In this document: in pieces, positions 6,764 through 14,780 of the stretch
Numbering within the stretch: the stretch's first letter is position 1
How the letters are laid out: each line of letters opens with the position of its first letter
Assembly: GCA_002305165.1 (NCBI GenBank)
Contig: DBQI01000060.1
Location: forward strand, 1-17,247
From: Armatimonadetes bacterium UBA1398
GTDB lineage: Bacteria > Armatimonadota > Zipacnadia > UBA1398
Length of the DNA stretch: 17,247 nucleotides
Direction of reading: 5' to 3'
Translations under genes and position numbers: made by a program
The notes under the pieces: model-generated
The model's input: only the letters and a program-made list of their open reading frames with translations
The model's database searches: none
Told to the model about the DNA's origin: nothing

Positions 6764-8623
6764 ATGACCAGACGCTATGTGGTGTTCGCCGCGGCAGCGG
6801 CGGCAGCGCTATTCGTGACAACGCTCCTTCCGGGAGCAGCGCGTCCTGCTGTGGCGCGGGACCCGGGCGATGCGGGCTACGCGTCCCCCCTCTGTGTCGC
6901 GGTCTCGCCGGATGGCCAGACCCTCTACATCACCGAGAACACGGGCAATGGATTGGCGGTGGCTCGTCCGGGCCAGCCAGGCCCCGACCGCGTCATTCCG
7001 GTCAGCGGCGCTCCCGCGGGCGTCGCCGTGTCCCCCGACGGTTCGAGCCTCTATGTGGCCCAGTCCAAGGACAAGACCGTCACGGTTCTCAATGCCGCGA
7101 CGTACCAGGAGAAGGCGCGCATCGACGTCGGGCTGAGGCCCTGGGGGATGACCCTCTCGTCCGACGGCTCCACCCTCTACGTCTGCAACCAGTTCAGCCA
7201 CGACGTCTCCATCGTGGACACAGCCACTGCCCAGGAGATAGGCCGGGTCCCCGTGATCCGCGAGCCGAGCTTCTGCGCGCTCTCGGAGCCCACTTCCACT
7301 CTCGTGGTCGCCAATCGCTTCGTCCTTGGATCGAACCACGACCCCTCGTTGGCGGCTGAGATCAGCTTCATCGACACGGAGGCGATGCAGTTGGCGGACA
7401 CCTTCCGCCTTCCGTCCGGCTGCAACGCCATCGAGGGCGTCGCTGTCTCCCCCGACGGTCGCTGGGCCTATGCGGTGCACCTGTTGAGCCGCTTCCTCGT
7501 GCCCACGACCCAACTTGAGCGCGGCTGGATGAACACGAACGCGCTGTCCGTCATCGACCTGGAGAGCCGCACCCTCCTCGCCACGGTGCTTCTCGATGAC
7601 CTCGACCGAGGCGCCGCCAACCCCTACGGCTGCGTGGTGAGCCCCGATGGCGAGACGCTCTACGTCAGCCTGCGCGGCACTCATCAGATCATCGTCATCG
7701 ACGTCCCCGGCCTCCATCGGATCATCGAGGAGACGCCCGAAGAGGACCGCCCCGATCTCGCGAACGATCTGACCTTCCTCTACCGCAACGGCGTCAAGGA
7801 GCGGGTGCCCTGCGGGGGAGTCGGTCCCCGGGGCATGGCCCTCTCGCCCGATGGGGACACCCTCTATGTCGCCAACTGGTTCTCGGGCGATGTCAGCGCC
7901 ATCCGCACCCGCGACTGCGAGGTCCGCAACGTCACGAGCCTGGGCGACCCGGAGATGGACCAACTGCGTCGCGGCGAGCTCAACTTCTTCGATGCCACCA
8001 TGTGCTTCCAGCACTGGCAGTCTTGCGCGAGCTGCCATCCCGACACGCGTGCCGACGCCCTCATGTGGGACCTGCTGAACGACGGCATCGGCAACCCCAA
8101 GAACGCCAAGTCCCTGGTGGTCTCGCACCTCACGCCGCCCTGCATGTCATCAGGCATCCGGACCGACTGGCGAGTGGCGACCGAGGCGGGCTACAAGTTC
8201 ATCCTCTTCCGCCAGCCCCAGGGAACAGAATCGAAGGATGTGGAGGAGTACATCGCCTCGGTGGAACCCGAGCCGGGGCCCATCCTGTTGCTCGACGACC
8301 CCTCTATCAATGAGAGCATCGAGCGCGGGCGGCGGATCTTCGAGGACCCGAACGTGGGCTGCGCGCAATGCCACCCTGCCCCCCTCTACACCGACCTGCG
8401 GATGCACGACGTCGGCACGCGATCCCAGTATGACCGGCGCGATGACTTTGATACCCCGACCCTCCTCGAACTCTGGCGCACGGGGCCCTATCTGCACGAT
8501 GGGACGGCGGTCTATCTCAGCGACGTTCTCACAGAGCGGAATGTGGATGACCAGCACGGCCGGACCTCCCATCTGAGCGACGAGGAGATCCGCGACCTGG
8601 CGACCTTCTTGGAGTCGCTGTAG
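6764..8623 (+). CDS. Exported YVTN beta-propeller fused to di-heme CCP/MauG-like domain (HZS beta-gamma-like)
   Basis: A 619-residue exported protein. Residues 1-31 form a signal peptide (MTRRYVV, long Ala-rich core, ending RPAVA). A YVTN propeller follows (about 33-400) with seven blade repeats: six SPDG/SSDG-x-x-LY-type turns plus one degenerate CALSEPTSTL turn. The C-terminal part (about 405-619) is a di-heme cytochrome c peroxidase/MauG-type domain with CASCH (421-425), CAQCH (533-537) and the late motif FDTPTLLELWRTGPYLHDG. ATG 6764 is chosen because it starts the signal peptide; the upstream open frame overlaps the divergent gene. A purine-rich AGGAAGG lies about 12 bases upstream. Propeller-CCP fusions occur in many bacteria. 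They correspond in parts to the beta (seven-bladed propeller) and gamma (CCP/MauG-like) subunits of hydrazine synthase. The HzsA-like gene starts 20 bases later. The actual substrate is unknown. Confidence 0.85.
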   Translation: MTRRYVVFAAAAAAALFVTTLLPGAARPAVARDPGDAGYASPLCVAVSPDGQTLYITENTGNGLAVARPGQPGPDRVIPVSGAPAGVAVSPDGSSLYVAQSKDKTVTVLNAATYQEKARIDVGLRPWGMTLSSDGSTLYVCNQFSHDVSIVDTATAQEIGRVPVIREPSFCALSEPTSTLVVANRFVLGSNHDPSLAAEISFIDTEAMQLADTFRLPSGCNAIEGVAVSPDGRWAYAVHLLSRFLVPTTQLERGWMNTNALSVIDLESRTLLATVLLDDLDRGAANPYGCVVSPDGETLYVSLRGTHQIIVIDVPGLHRIIEETPEEDRPDLANDLTFLYRNGVKERVPCGGVGPRGMALSPDGDTLYVANWFSGDVSAIRTRDCEVRNVTSLGDPEMDQLRRGELNFFDATMCFQHWQSCASCHPDTRADALMWDLLNDGIGNPKNAKSLVVSHLTPPCMSSGIRTDWRVATEAGYKFILFRQPQGTESKDVEEYIASVEPEPGPILLLDDPSINESIERGRRIFEDPNVGCAQCHPAPLYTDLRMHDVGTRSQYDRRDDFDTPTLLELWRTGPYLHDGTAVYLSDVLTERNVDDQHGRTSHLSDEEIRDLATFLESL

Positions 8624-8643
8624 GCCGAAGGGACAACTCGGCA

Positions 8644-11430
8644 ATGGTACCCAGAGCGAGTAGCCTGGCCCTGGTTATTCTGTGCGTGTCAGCGGCTGGT
8701 GTCCTGGGCGCCCCCCGCGATCAGGTGCGACAGGACTGGCTGACCCAGAACGCCGTGCGCTGGAATGGCCCCGGGGGGTCTGTGGCGACGACGGTGGAGG
8801 ACGCCCGAGGCGCTGTCGATGGCGTCATCGATGGAAGCTGGGGATTCCACACCGGCTTGCAGGAGTCTCCCTGGTGGCAGGTAGACCTCGAGGATACCCG
8901 CCGTCTCAGTCGGATCGCCGTCTACAACCGTTGTGACGGCGCCGCCGACCGCGTTGCCGGTCTGTGCTTGCTCCTGTCCGAGGATGGGGAGTCCTGGCGA
9001 GAGGTCTTCGCCAACGATGGCGCCATCTTCTACGGCCATAGCGATGGCAAGCCGCTTCAAGTCGATCTCGACACGGCGGCTCGTTATGTGCGGCTCACCG
9101 TGCCTGGCGTCGGCTTTCTGCACCTGGATGAGGTGCAGGTCTACGGCCCCGACTCCGATGAGAACCTCGCGCTCCACCGGCCGGCCGATCAGAGCAGCGT
9201 GAGCCAGTGGTCGCGGGCGAAGCCACTGCCGGGGACGGACGGCATCCCACCGCGGGACGTGCTCCGCGTCGTCGAACGGGGCCTCGGGTTGGCCCGTGAG
9301 ATCGCCGATCGCGATGCCGCTGCCCGGCTGACCAGCATCCGCGAGCGGGTCGAAGCGCTCGACGAGCCCGGCGCCGACGGTCTGGCCGGCCTACTCGTCG
9401 AGGCCCATGAGGTCATCCGACCGCTGATGCTAGGCCGGGCTGAGCTGGAGTTCGATAGCCTGCTCTTCATCAAGCGCGCGCCCGGTAGCTTCAGTCATAT
9501 GTCAGACCAGAACTACGGCTGGTGGTCGCGGCCGGGCGGGGGCATCTTCATCCTCGAGGACTTCAAGAGCGAGGAGCCCCGCCTGCGATGCCTCACCGAG
9601 GGGTGGCCCGAGGGCAGCTTCCTCAGCCCCGACCTCTCCTACGATGGGCAGCGGATCCTTTTCGCCTACTGCCGTCACTACCCCGACCTCGCCGGTCAGC
9701 CCGACAAGATCGCGAAGCAGAACCTCCCCGAGGACGGCTTCTACCATCTCTTCGAGATGAACGTGGACGGTTCGGGCCTCCGGCAGCTCACCCGAGGTCA
9801 CTACGATGACTTCGACGGCCGCTACCTGCCCAGCGGGGAGATCGCCTTCCTTTCGACACGCCGCGGCCAGTCCGTCCAGACGCAGTTCCCCCTAAGCCTG
9901 TCGGCGATGGAGCCCTGCCTACCCGATGGCTACGTCCGCTGCGGAGGAGACGCGTGGCGGCCCGTCGCTATCTACACGCTCCATGTGATCGCCCCCAGCG
10001 GAGCGATCAGGGCCATCTCTCCCTTCGAGAACTTCGAGTGGACCCCATCGGTGGCCGCCGATGGCCGGATCATCTACGCCCGCTGGGACTACGTGGACCG
10101 GGACAACATGCCGTACATGGGCCTCTGGTCCACGCTCCCCGATGGCACGAACGCGAGAGCCGTCTACGGGAACTTCACCCACGCGCCCCACTGTGTGTTC
10201 GAGGCGCGAGCGGTGCCCGGCTCAGACAAACTGCTCTTCACCGCTTCAGGCCATCACTCCATCACCGGCGGGAGCTTGGCGCTGCTCGATCCGCTCGTGG
10301 GCGTCGATGGGACGGAGCCCCTCACGCGGGTGACCCCGGAGGTCTGCTTCCCCGAGATCGAGGGATGGCCGAAGACCTACTACGCGAGTCCCTGGCCCCT
10401 CTCCGAGACCTGCTGGCTCACCGCGTGGAGCGATGTGCCGCTCGGCGCCCAGGGGGCTTTGAACCCCACAAACGCCATGGGCATCTACGTGGGGGATATT
10501 CACGGCAATCTCGAGCTGATCTACCGCGACCCCGAGTTGACGAGCATGTATCCCATCCCCCTGCGTCCGCGCCCCGTGCCCCCGGTCCACGCCTCATCCA
10601 TCCAGCAGGAGGCGGCCGAGGTCGGGAGCTTCCTGCTCCTGGATGTCTACCAGGGGCTGACGGGGGTGGAGCGCGGCTCGGTGAAAGCCCTGCGCGTGGT
10701 GGGGGTGCCGCCCAAGTCGCAGCCGTGGATGAACACGCCCCACATTGGGGTGACCGCTGACGACCCGGGCAAGTTCGTGGTCGGCACGACGCCCGTGCAG
10801 CCTGACGGCAGCGCCCACTTCACGGCGCCGGCCGGCGTCACCCTGTTCTTCCAGGCCTTGGACGACCGGGGCCGCGCGCTGCAGACGATGCGGTCCGCCA
10901 CCTACCTCCAGCCCGGCCAGACCCTCTCCTGCATCGGATGCCATGAGGATCGGCGCGACGCGCCCTCCAACCTTGACGCTATCGCCGACTCCGAACCGCC
11001 GGCGCGCTTGGCGCCGCCGCCCGATGGCGCGTGGCCGCTCCGGTACGATCAACTCGTCCAGCCCGTCCTCGACGCCAAGTGCGTCAGCTGCCACTCGCCG
11101 GGATCCGAGGACCCCGGCCGCGCGCTCGACCTGACCGGCGCGTCCTCGTGGCAGGCCTTGCTGGACTACGGCTCCCCGAGCCTGTCGTCCCACGTGTTGA
11201 ACGCCTACCGGGCCGGCAGCTCCCAGCCAGGCGCCGGCCCGGCCATCGAGAGCCCCGTGCTGCGCCTCCTCGAGGAAGGCCACTATAGCGTGGAGCTCTC
11301 TGCGGAGGAGTGGGAGCGGCTCGTCACGTGGATGGACACTTACGGCCAGTTCGCCGGCTCCTTCAGCCCCGAGCAGGAGGAGGAGCTCATCGCCCTCCGC
11401 GAGCGGCTGGCGGCCGACCTGCTCCGATAG
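8644..11430 (+). CDS. Exported HzsA-related di-heme protein with N-terminal discoidin domain
   Basis: A 928-residue exported protein. The signal peptide (about 1-22, VPRASSLALVILCVSAAGVLG) precedes an F5/8 type C (discoidin) domain (about 30-178: WWQVDLEDTRRLSRIAVYNR, SEDGESWREVF, ARYVRLTVPG, HLDEVQVYG). A charged helical linker follows (about 205-262). Then comes a long TolB/WD40-like propeller (about 265-700; SPDLSYDGQRILFAYC, DGSGLRQLTRGHYDDFDG, FLSTRRGQ) that matches the middle region of HzsA-related proteins. The C-terminal part has PDGSAHFTAPAGVTLFFQAL, haem motif CIGCH (763-767) and a second, planctomycete-cytochrome-like haem site VQPVLDAKCVSCH (813-817). ATG 8644 follows GAAGGG and opens the signal peptide. 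In hydrazine synthase the alpha subunit likewise has a propeller and c-type haems, but not, as far as I recall, a discoidin domain. The end is 21 bases from a convergent stop. Function beyond extracytoplasmic redox or electron transfer is not supported. Confidence 0.85.
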   Translation: MVPRASSLALVILCVSAAGVLGAPRDQVRQDWLTQNAVRWNGPGGSVATTVEDARGAVDGVIDGSWGFHTGLQESPWWQVDLEDTRRLSRIAVYNRCDGAADRVAGLCLLLSEDGESWREVFANDGAIFYGHSDGKPLQVDLDTAARYVRLTVPGVGFLHLDEVQVYGPDSDENLALHRPADQSSVSQWSRAKPLPGTDGIPPRDVLRVVERGLGLAREIADRDAAARLTSIRERVEALDEPGADGLAGLLVEAHEVIRPLMLGRAELEFDSLLFIKRAPGSFSHMSDQNYGWWSRPGGGIFILEDFKSEEPRLRCLTEGWPEGSFLSPDLSYDGQRILFAYCRHYPDLAGQPDKIAKQNLPEDGFYHLFEMNVDGSGLRQLTRGHYDDFDGRYLPSGEIAFLSTRRGQSVQTQFPLSLSAMEPCLPDGYVRCGGDAWRPVAIYTLHVIAPSGAIRAISPFENFEWTPSVAADGRIIYARWDYVDRDNMPYMGLWSTLPDGTNARAVYGNFTHAPHCVFEARAVPGSDKLLFTASGHHSITGGSLALLDPLVGVDGTEPLTRVTPEVCFPEIEGWPKTYYASPWPLSETCWLTAWSDVPLGAQGALNPTNAMGIYVGDIHGNLELIYRDPELTSMYPIPLRPRPVPPVHASSIQQEAAEVGSFLLLDVYQGLTGVERGSVKALRVVGVPPKSQPWMNTPHIGVTADDPGKFVVGTTPVQPDGSAHFTAPAGVTLFFQALDDRGRALQTMRSATYLQPGQTLSCIGCHEDRRDAPSNLDAIADSEPPARLAPPPDGAWPLRYDQLVQPVLDAKCVSCHSPGSEDPGRALDLTGASSWQALLDYGSPSLSSHVLNAYRAGSSQPGAGPAIESPVLRLLEEGHYSVELSAEEWERLVTWMDTYGQFAGSFSPEQEEELIALRERLAADLLR

Positions 11431-11451
11431 CCCGCCGCCAGCCCTGCTCGC

Positions 11452-12507
11452 CTACCTCTGGAACCGGTCGAGGATCCCCGGCAGCTGGGGGAACGGCGCG
11501 TGCGGCGGCATCTGGTACCAGTACGCGACGGAGCTGATGTCGTCCGTCAGCGGCTGGAACTTGCCGCCCGGCCACCATCCCAGGGCCTGGATGGTCACCT
11601 TGAGGTCCTCGTCGAATCGCACCGGATCCATGATGTGCCACCGGTACAGGCCGTGCTTGGGAACTGCCCCCGGCGTGCGGTCCCACAGCGGGTAGCCACA
11701 GAAGGGCGCCGTGTAGGTGTCCCCAAAGCCCCAGGCGCCCAGGAAGTAGTCCTCCGTCCCTGTGGTGCAGACCGTGGGATACTCCGTGTCGCCGTCCATG
11801 TAGAACTTCAGCTCGCCCTCGCCCCACCATCCGTCGGAACACTGGCACCACAGGAGGTACGTTCCCACATACTGCCCCCGGCCCCGTATGCCATCGACGA
11901 GCACGTGCTCGGGGCACTCGCGGCTGGTGATGGAGCGCCGCCATTGGGCGTGGAAGTAGGCCGCTTCGGCCGGAATCGGTCCCAGGAAGTGGTTGATCTG
12001 GTAGAAGAAGCCGCCGATATCCTCCCAGCGCTGGTTCTCGACGGTGATCCTCGCCGACTGGCGGAATGGCATGGGCCAATAGGAGTTGAAGCCGCCGGAC
12101 GGGTTCACGTTGATCGGCAGGGACACGACGTTCGTCCGCCGCGCGTTCCCGTTGCAGAAGAAGTCGCCCAGGGGGACCTCCACCGAGGGGTTCGGCGACC
12201 CGTCCCAGTACATCCGCAGCACGCAATCACGGTAGGCTTTGGGGTCCACGGTGATCCAGATGTGCTGGATCATCCCAGGCCCCTGGATGTCGGCGAGAGT
12301 GGTTGTGCTGCCGGCGGGAAGGGTGATGCAGGGGCGGACCTTCCAACCCTTCCCGAGGTGCCCTGCCGGCCCTATGCCCGGCTCGGGCGTCTCCTTCGCG
12401 CCTCCCGCTCGGGCTCCATCGGGGTTCTCGGCGGAGATGGAGCGTGTCACGCCTTCGCGCAGCAGGGGCGCGCTCGAGAGATCGAACATCGGCAGGCCGT
12501 CGGCCAT
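11452..12507 (-). CDS. GH172 / DUF2961 family protein
   Basis: A 351-residue protein of the DUF2961 family, now glycoside hydrolase family 172. Characterised members act on fructofuranosides (difructose dianhydride) or D-arabinofuranosides. Family landmarks: the N-terminal SISAENPDG, a first jelly-roll with ADIQGPGMIQHIWITVD and YWDGSPNPSVEVPLGDFF, then a second with WWGEGELKFYMDGD and TTGTEDYF, where the acidic residues of GEGE and GTEDYF are candidate catalytic carboxylates. Length is near the family norm. The frame opens at GTG 12516, but ATG 12507 has GAGGAG eight bases upstream, so I chose it. No signal peptide is visible, so cytoplasmic action on imported sugar is likely. The gene lies 68 bases after the GT-C-like gene, with its own ribosome site, and is probably co-transcribed. 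Its substrate cannot be told from the sequence. Confidence 0.9.
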   Translation of the reverse strand: MADGLPMFDLSSAPLLREGVTRSISAENPDGARAGGAKETPEPGIGPAGHLGKGWKVRPCITLPAGSTTTLADIQGPGMIQHIWITVDPKAYRDCVLRMYWDGSPNPSVEVPLGDFFCNGNARRTNVVSLPINVNPSGGFNSYWPMPFRQSARITVENQRWEDIGGFFYQINHFLGPIPAEAAYFHAQWRRSITSRECPEHVLVDGIRGRGQYVGTYLLWCQCSDGWWGEGELKFYMDGDTEYPTVCTTGTEDYFLGAWGFGDTYTAPFCGYPLWDRTPGAVPKHGLYRWHIMDPVRFDEDLKVTIQALGWWPGGKFQPLTDDISSVAYWYQMPPHAPFPQLPGILDRFQR

Positions 12508-12575
12508 ATCAATCACTCCTCACGAGGTGTTCGTTCGCGAGGGGGTTCGGCCAGAGCCGCCCGGCACCTGCGCGG

Positions 12576-14189
12576 TCAGAAGGGCCGGACCGAGGGGTGG
12601 ACAGTGATGGCGAGTGCGACCAGGGCCACCACCTGGGCGAGGACCGTCCAGCCGAGGAGGCCCTCCCGCTCCTTCTCCTCCGTTTCCGGCGCTCGCCGAG
12701 CGGTAACACACGCTCCGGCGGCGAGGACGGCCATGGGCGGCATGAAGAAAACCCAGATCCGGCCCACCTCGGCCCTTACCGTGCCCGACAGGTCCACCAG
12801 GAGCAGCACACCGAGCACCGCCGCGGCGTAGAGCGGCGCCAAGCCGCCCTTGCGGCGCGCCGCGGGCAGCGCGACGAGCGCCAGGATCAGCAACGCGGGC
12901 CCTAGGAACACCACGTACTCGACGAGGTTCATCCAGACCCAAGTGGAGTAGGCTCGCTCGAAGGTCTGCATCACGCCATGGTGAGCCTCGCCTCCGCGCG
13001 CGGCCATGGCCATGGGGTCGAGGCCCAGGAGGTGGCAGACCGGCGCCCAGAACAGCACGATCCCGGCAACCATGGCTGCCGGATGGATGAGCCAACCTCG
13101 CTTGACGGCCGGCAGCCCCTCAGCGTGGCGCGCGCATCCCCCGCCGATCAGGATGATCGCGCAGATGGCGGCCGCCGCGAGCATCCCAAAGCTGATGAAA
13201 GCGCTTGCACCGAGCAGGAATCCCGTTCCGATGGCGCCCAGCCATGCGCGTCTGGCGAGGATCGAGCGCGCCGCCGCCCAGATACAGGTCATCGCCGCGA
13301 GCGCCAGCACGGCATCCAGACTCTGAAAGAAGAGGCTCAGCCCGGGCGCCGTGGCGGCCAGCACGCCTGCGGCGTAGGCGCCCCTCGGCCCCCAGAGCAT
13401 CCGCCCGCAGGCCGCCGCGGGGAGCACGGAGAGCATCCCCAACAGGGCGAAGGTCAGGGCGACAAGGGTCGGCAGCGCCACTTGGTCGCTGGGGATCCGC
13501 CGCACGGTGGGCAGTCGCGCCGCCTGATCCATGATCGCGCCGGCCCGCTGGCCGTGGAGCCACTCGACGAGGCCCTGGGCCGAGACGGACAACCCCGTCG
13601 CGCGGTAGAGCCGAATGAGACCGTAGTAGGTCAACACCGCGCCGGGGGGGTGGGTGGCGATGTGGTGCGCCGAGTCCCGCTGATGGCTGTCGTACTCGCG
13701 GCAATAGCGTCCGGGGTCGTGGATCCCATACGCCTCGGTGAAGTACTCGTTCGAGACGTCGGCCAAGGTAGCGCCCGTGAGCATGCGCCACCCATCTGGG
13801 ATGAGGCTGTAGAGGCCGACGGTCCACGTCAGCCCACCCAGGATGAGCACCGCGCGCCAGCCCACCTCATGCCACGGCGCGGAGCCGCCGGCGGCGCTCA
13901 GGTCTCTGGCCCGCTCGGCGAGGGCGTAGGCGAGGAGGGCCGTCATCAGGATAGCCGTGACAACGGCCAGGAGCGGGAGGGGCGGGATGCCGTGGTCGAA
14001 GACCATCCACTGCCACTGGCCCTCTATGCCGATCGGCTGGCCGAGGACCAGCACCCAGAGGGCCAGTACCGCAGTGGCGATGAGCTGGACGGGGCCGATG
14101 AGCCTCAGCAGCTTGAGGCGAGGGGCCGGCCGTTCCGGCGCCGCAACAGCGGGGTCGGGATCTACTGGCTCGATGCTGTCCTCGGACAC
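12576..14189 (-). CDS. Polytopic membrane protein, GT-C glycosyltransferase-like
   Basis: A 537-residue protein with about eleven hydrophobic segments. Between the third segment and the next lies a long extracytoplasmic-type loop with GATLADVSNEYFTEAYGI and the motif HIATHPPGAVL. Acidic residues in the first large loop and a T-H-P-P-G turn are typical of GT-C polyprenyl-phosphate-dependent glycosyltransferases of the GT39/ArnT/PMT type. The late segment SGTVRAEVGRIWVFFMPP resembles actinobacterial relatives. The acceptor and donor are unknown and the assignment is by motif only. The frame opens at GTG 14195, but the strong AGGAGG ends directly against that codon. The in-frame GTG at 14189 has a 6-base spacing and is the better start. 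It sits between a small secreted protein gene and the GH172 gene, all on the same strand. Confidence 0.7.
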   Translation of the reverse strand: MSEDSIEPVDPDPAVAAPERPAPRLKLLRLIGPVQLIATAVLALWVLVLGQPIGIEGQWQWMVFDHGIPPLPLLAVVTAILMTALLAYALAERARDLSAAGGSAPWHEVGWRAVLILGGLTWTVGLYSLIPDGWRMLTGATLADVSNEYFTEAYGIHDPGRYCREYDSHQRDSAHHIATHPPGAVLTYYGLIRLYRATGLSVSAQGLVEWLHGQRAGAIMDQAARLPTVRRIPSDQVALPTLVALTFALLGMLSVLPAAACGRMLWGPRGAYAAGVLAATAPGLSLFFQSLDAVLALAAMTCIWAAARSILARRAWLGAIGTGFLLGASAFISFGMLAAAAICAIILIGGGCARHAEGLPAVKRGWLIHPAAMVAGIVLFWAPVCHLLGLDPMAMAARGGEAHHGVMQTFERAYSTWVWMNLVEYVVFLGPALLILALVALPAARRKGGLAPLYAAAVLGVLLLVDLSGTVRAEVGRIWVFFMPPMAVLAAGACVTARRAPETEEKEREGLLGWTVLAQVVALVALAITVHPSVRPF

Positions 14190-14258
14190 GTACACCCTCC
14201 TGTGGGGCTCACGCCGCGCCTCCCTTCGATCGCCCGCCGCCGCGACCCTCTTCCGCCG

Positions 14259-14516
14259 CTATCGTCCGAGGGTGACCTCGCCCCAGGCGGAGGGTCCGTC
14301 GGTCAACCCATCGCCCTTGTGCCTCGGCCAGGCCCAGACGGAGCGCTCCTGGGCGCCGACGCCCAGGCTGCCGGGAGCGGAGTTCCACTCGTAGACCTGC
14401 CAAGCGCCTGGCAGGCCGAAGTCATCGAGGGGGACGGTGCGGGGTGCGCCGTGACTGGCTGCGGCGAGGCCGAGGGACAGAACGGCGAGGGCGAGGCGTC
14501 TCGACGGCGGGGCCAT
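14259..14516 (-). CDS. Small secreted protein of unknown function
   Basis: An 85-residue protein with a clear signal peptide (MAPPSRRLALAVLSLGLAAASHGA, shown here in two parts: basic MAPPSRR, then a hydrophobic core ending ASHGA). The mature part is only about 61 residues, rich in Trp, Gly and Pro (FGLPGAWQVYEW, SVWAWPRHKGDGL, SAWGEVTLG). ATG 14516 has GAGAGGA about nine bases upstream. The opening PLDDFGLPGAWQVYEWNS reads like the first strands of a beta-sandwich domain. The protein may therefore be a truncated remnant of a larger carbohydrate-binding or lectin-like protein. I see no in-frame continuation past the TAG, and the next gene starts 69 bases later. I do not recognise a family. It is the first gene of the probable three-gene minus-strand operon. 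Confidence 0.55.
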   Translation of the reverse strand: MAPPSRRLALAVLSLGLAAASHGAPRTVPLDDFGLPGAWQVYEWNSAPGSLGVGAQERSVWAWPRHKGDGLTDGPSAWGEVTLGR

Positions 14517-14620
14517 GGGCGGTGTTCCTCTCGGGGCATCACGCGGCTTGGCGGATGGGATGGCCCAGCTAGCCGGTGGTTGCTCGGAGGTATCCTACCA
14601 TGTGGCCCGATGGCGCGATG

Positions 14621-14780
14621 GTCCATTGCTGGGCGGTCCCGGAAGGCGGGACCACCCAGCAACGGGATGCGCTCAGTTCAGCCTCCGCCTCAGTAGGAAG
14701 ACGCCGAGGGCGATGGCGCACAGCAGGACGATCCCGCCGTAGAGCGCCCACGGCGGGGTGGTGGTGGCGGGCTCGGCGGC
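14621..14780 (-). repeat. Duplicated 3' block, copy 1
   Basis: This 160-bp block is repeated without gaps at 15685-15844 (offset 1064), with about a dozen differences by eye. It holds the 3' hairpin and the last ~35 codons (EPATTTPPW...LRRRLN) of PepSY gene 1. Upstream of the block the two genes are much more divergent. Confidence 0.8.
14626..14662 (-). terminator. 3' hairpin after PepSY gene 1
   Basis: Arms 14626-14640 and 14648-14662 flank a 7-nt loop. In the minus-strand transcript all 15 positions pair, one of them as a U-G wobble; on the plus strand that pair would be a C-A mismatch. It lies about 10 bases beyond the stop of the PepSY gene. No U-tract follows, so it may be a terminator of the U-less type or a 3' stabilising stem. 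Confidence 0.65.

Noticed and set aside
6764..11430. Anammox metabolism
   Set aside because: Only HZS-like subunits are present. No hydrazine dehydrogenase, nitrite reductase or ladderane genes are visible, and related propeller-CCP and HzsA-related proteins occur in many non-anammox bacteria.
12978..14696. Long plus-strand open frame opposite the GT-C-like gene
   Set aside because: The product is rich in Arg, Gly and His with no domain, typical of an antisense frame. The minus-strand frame encodes regular membrane helices and has a strong ribosome site.
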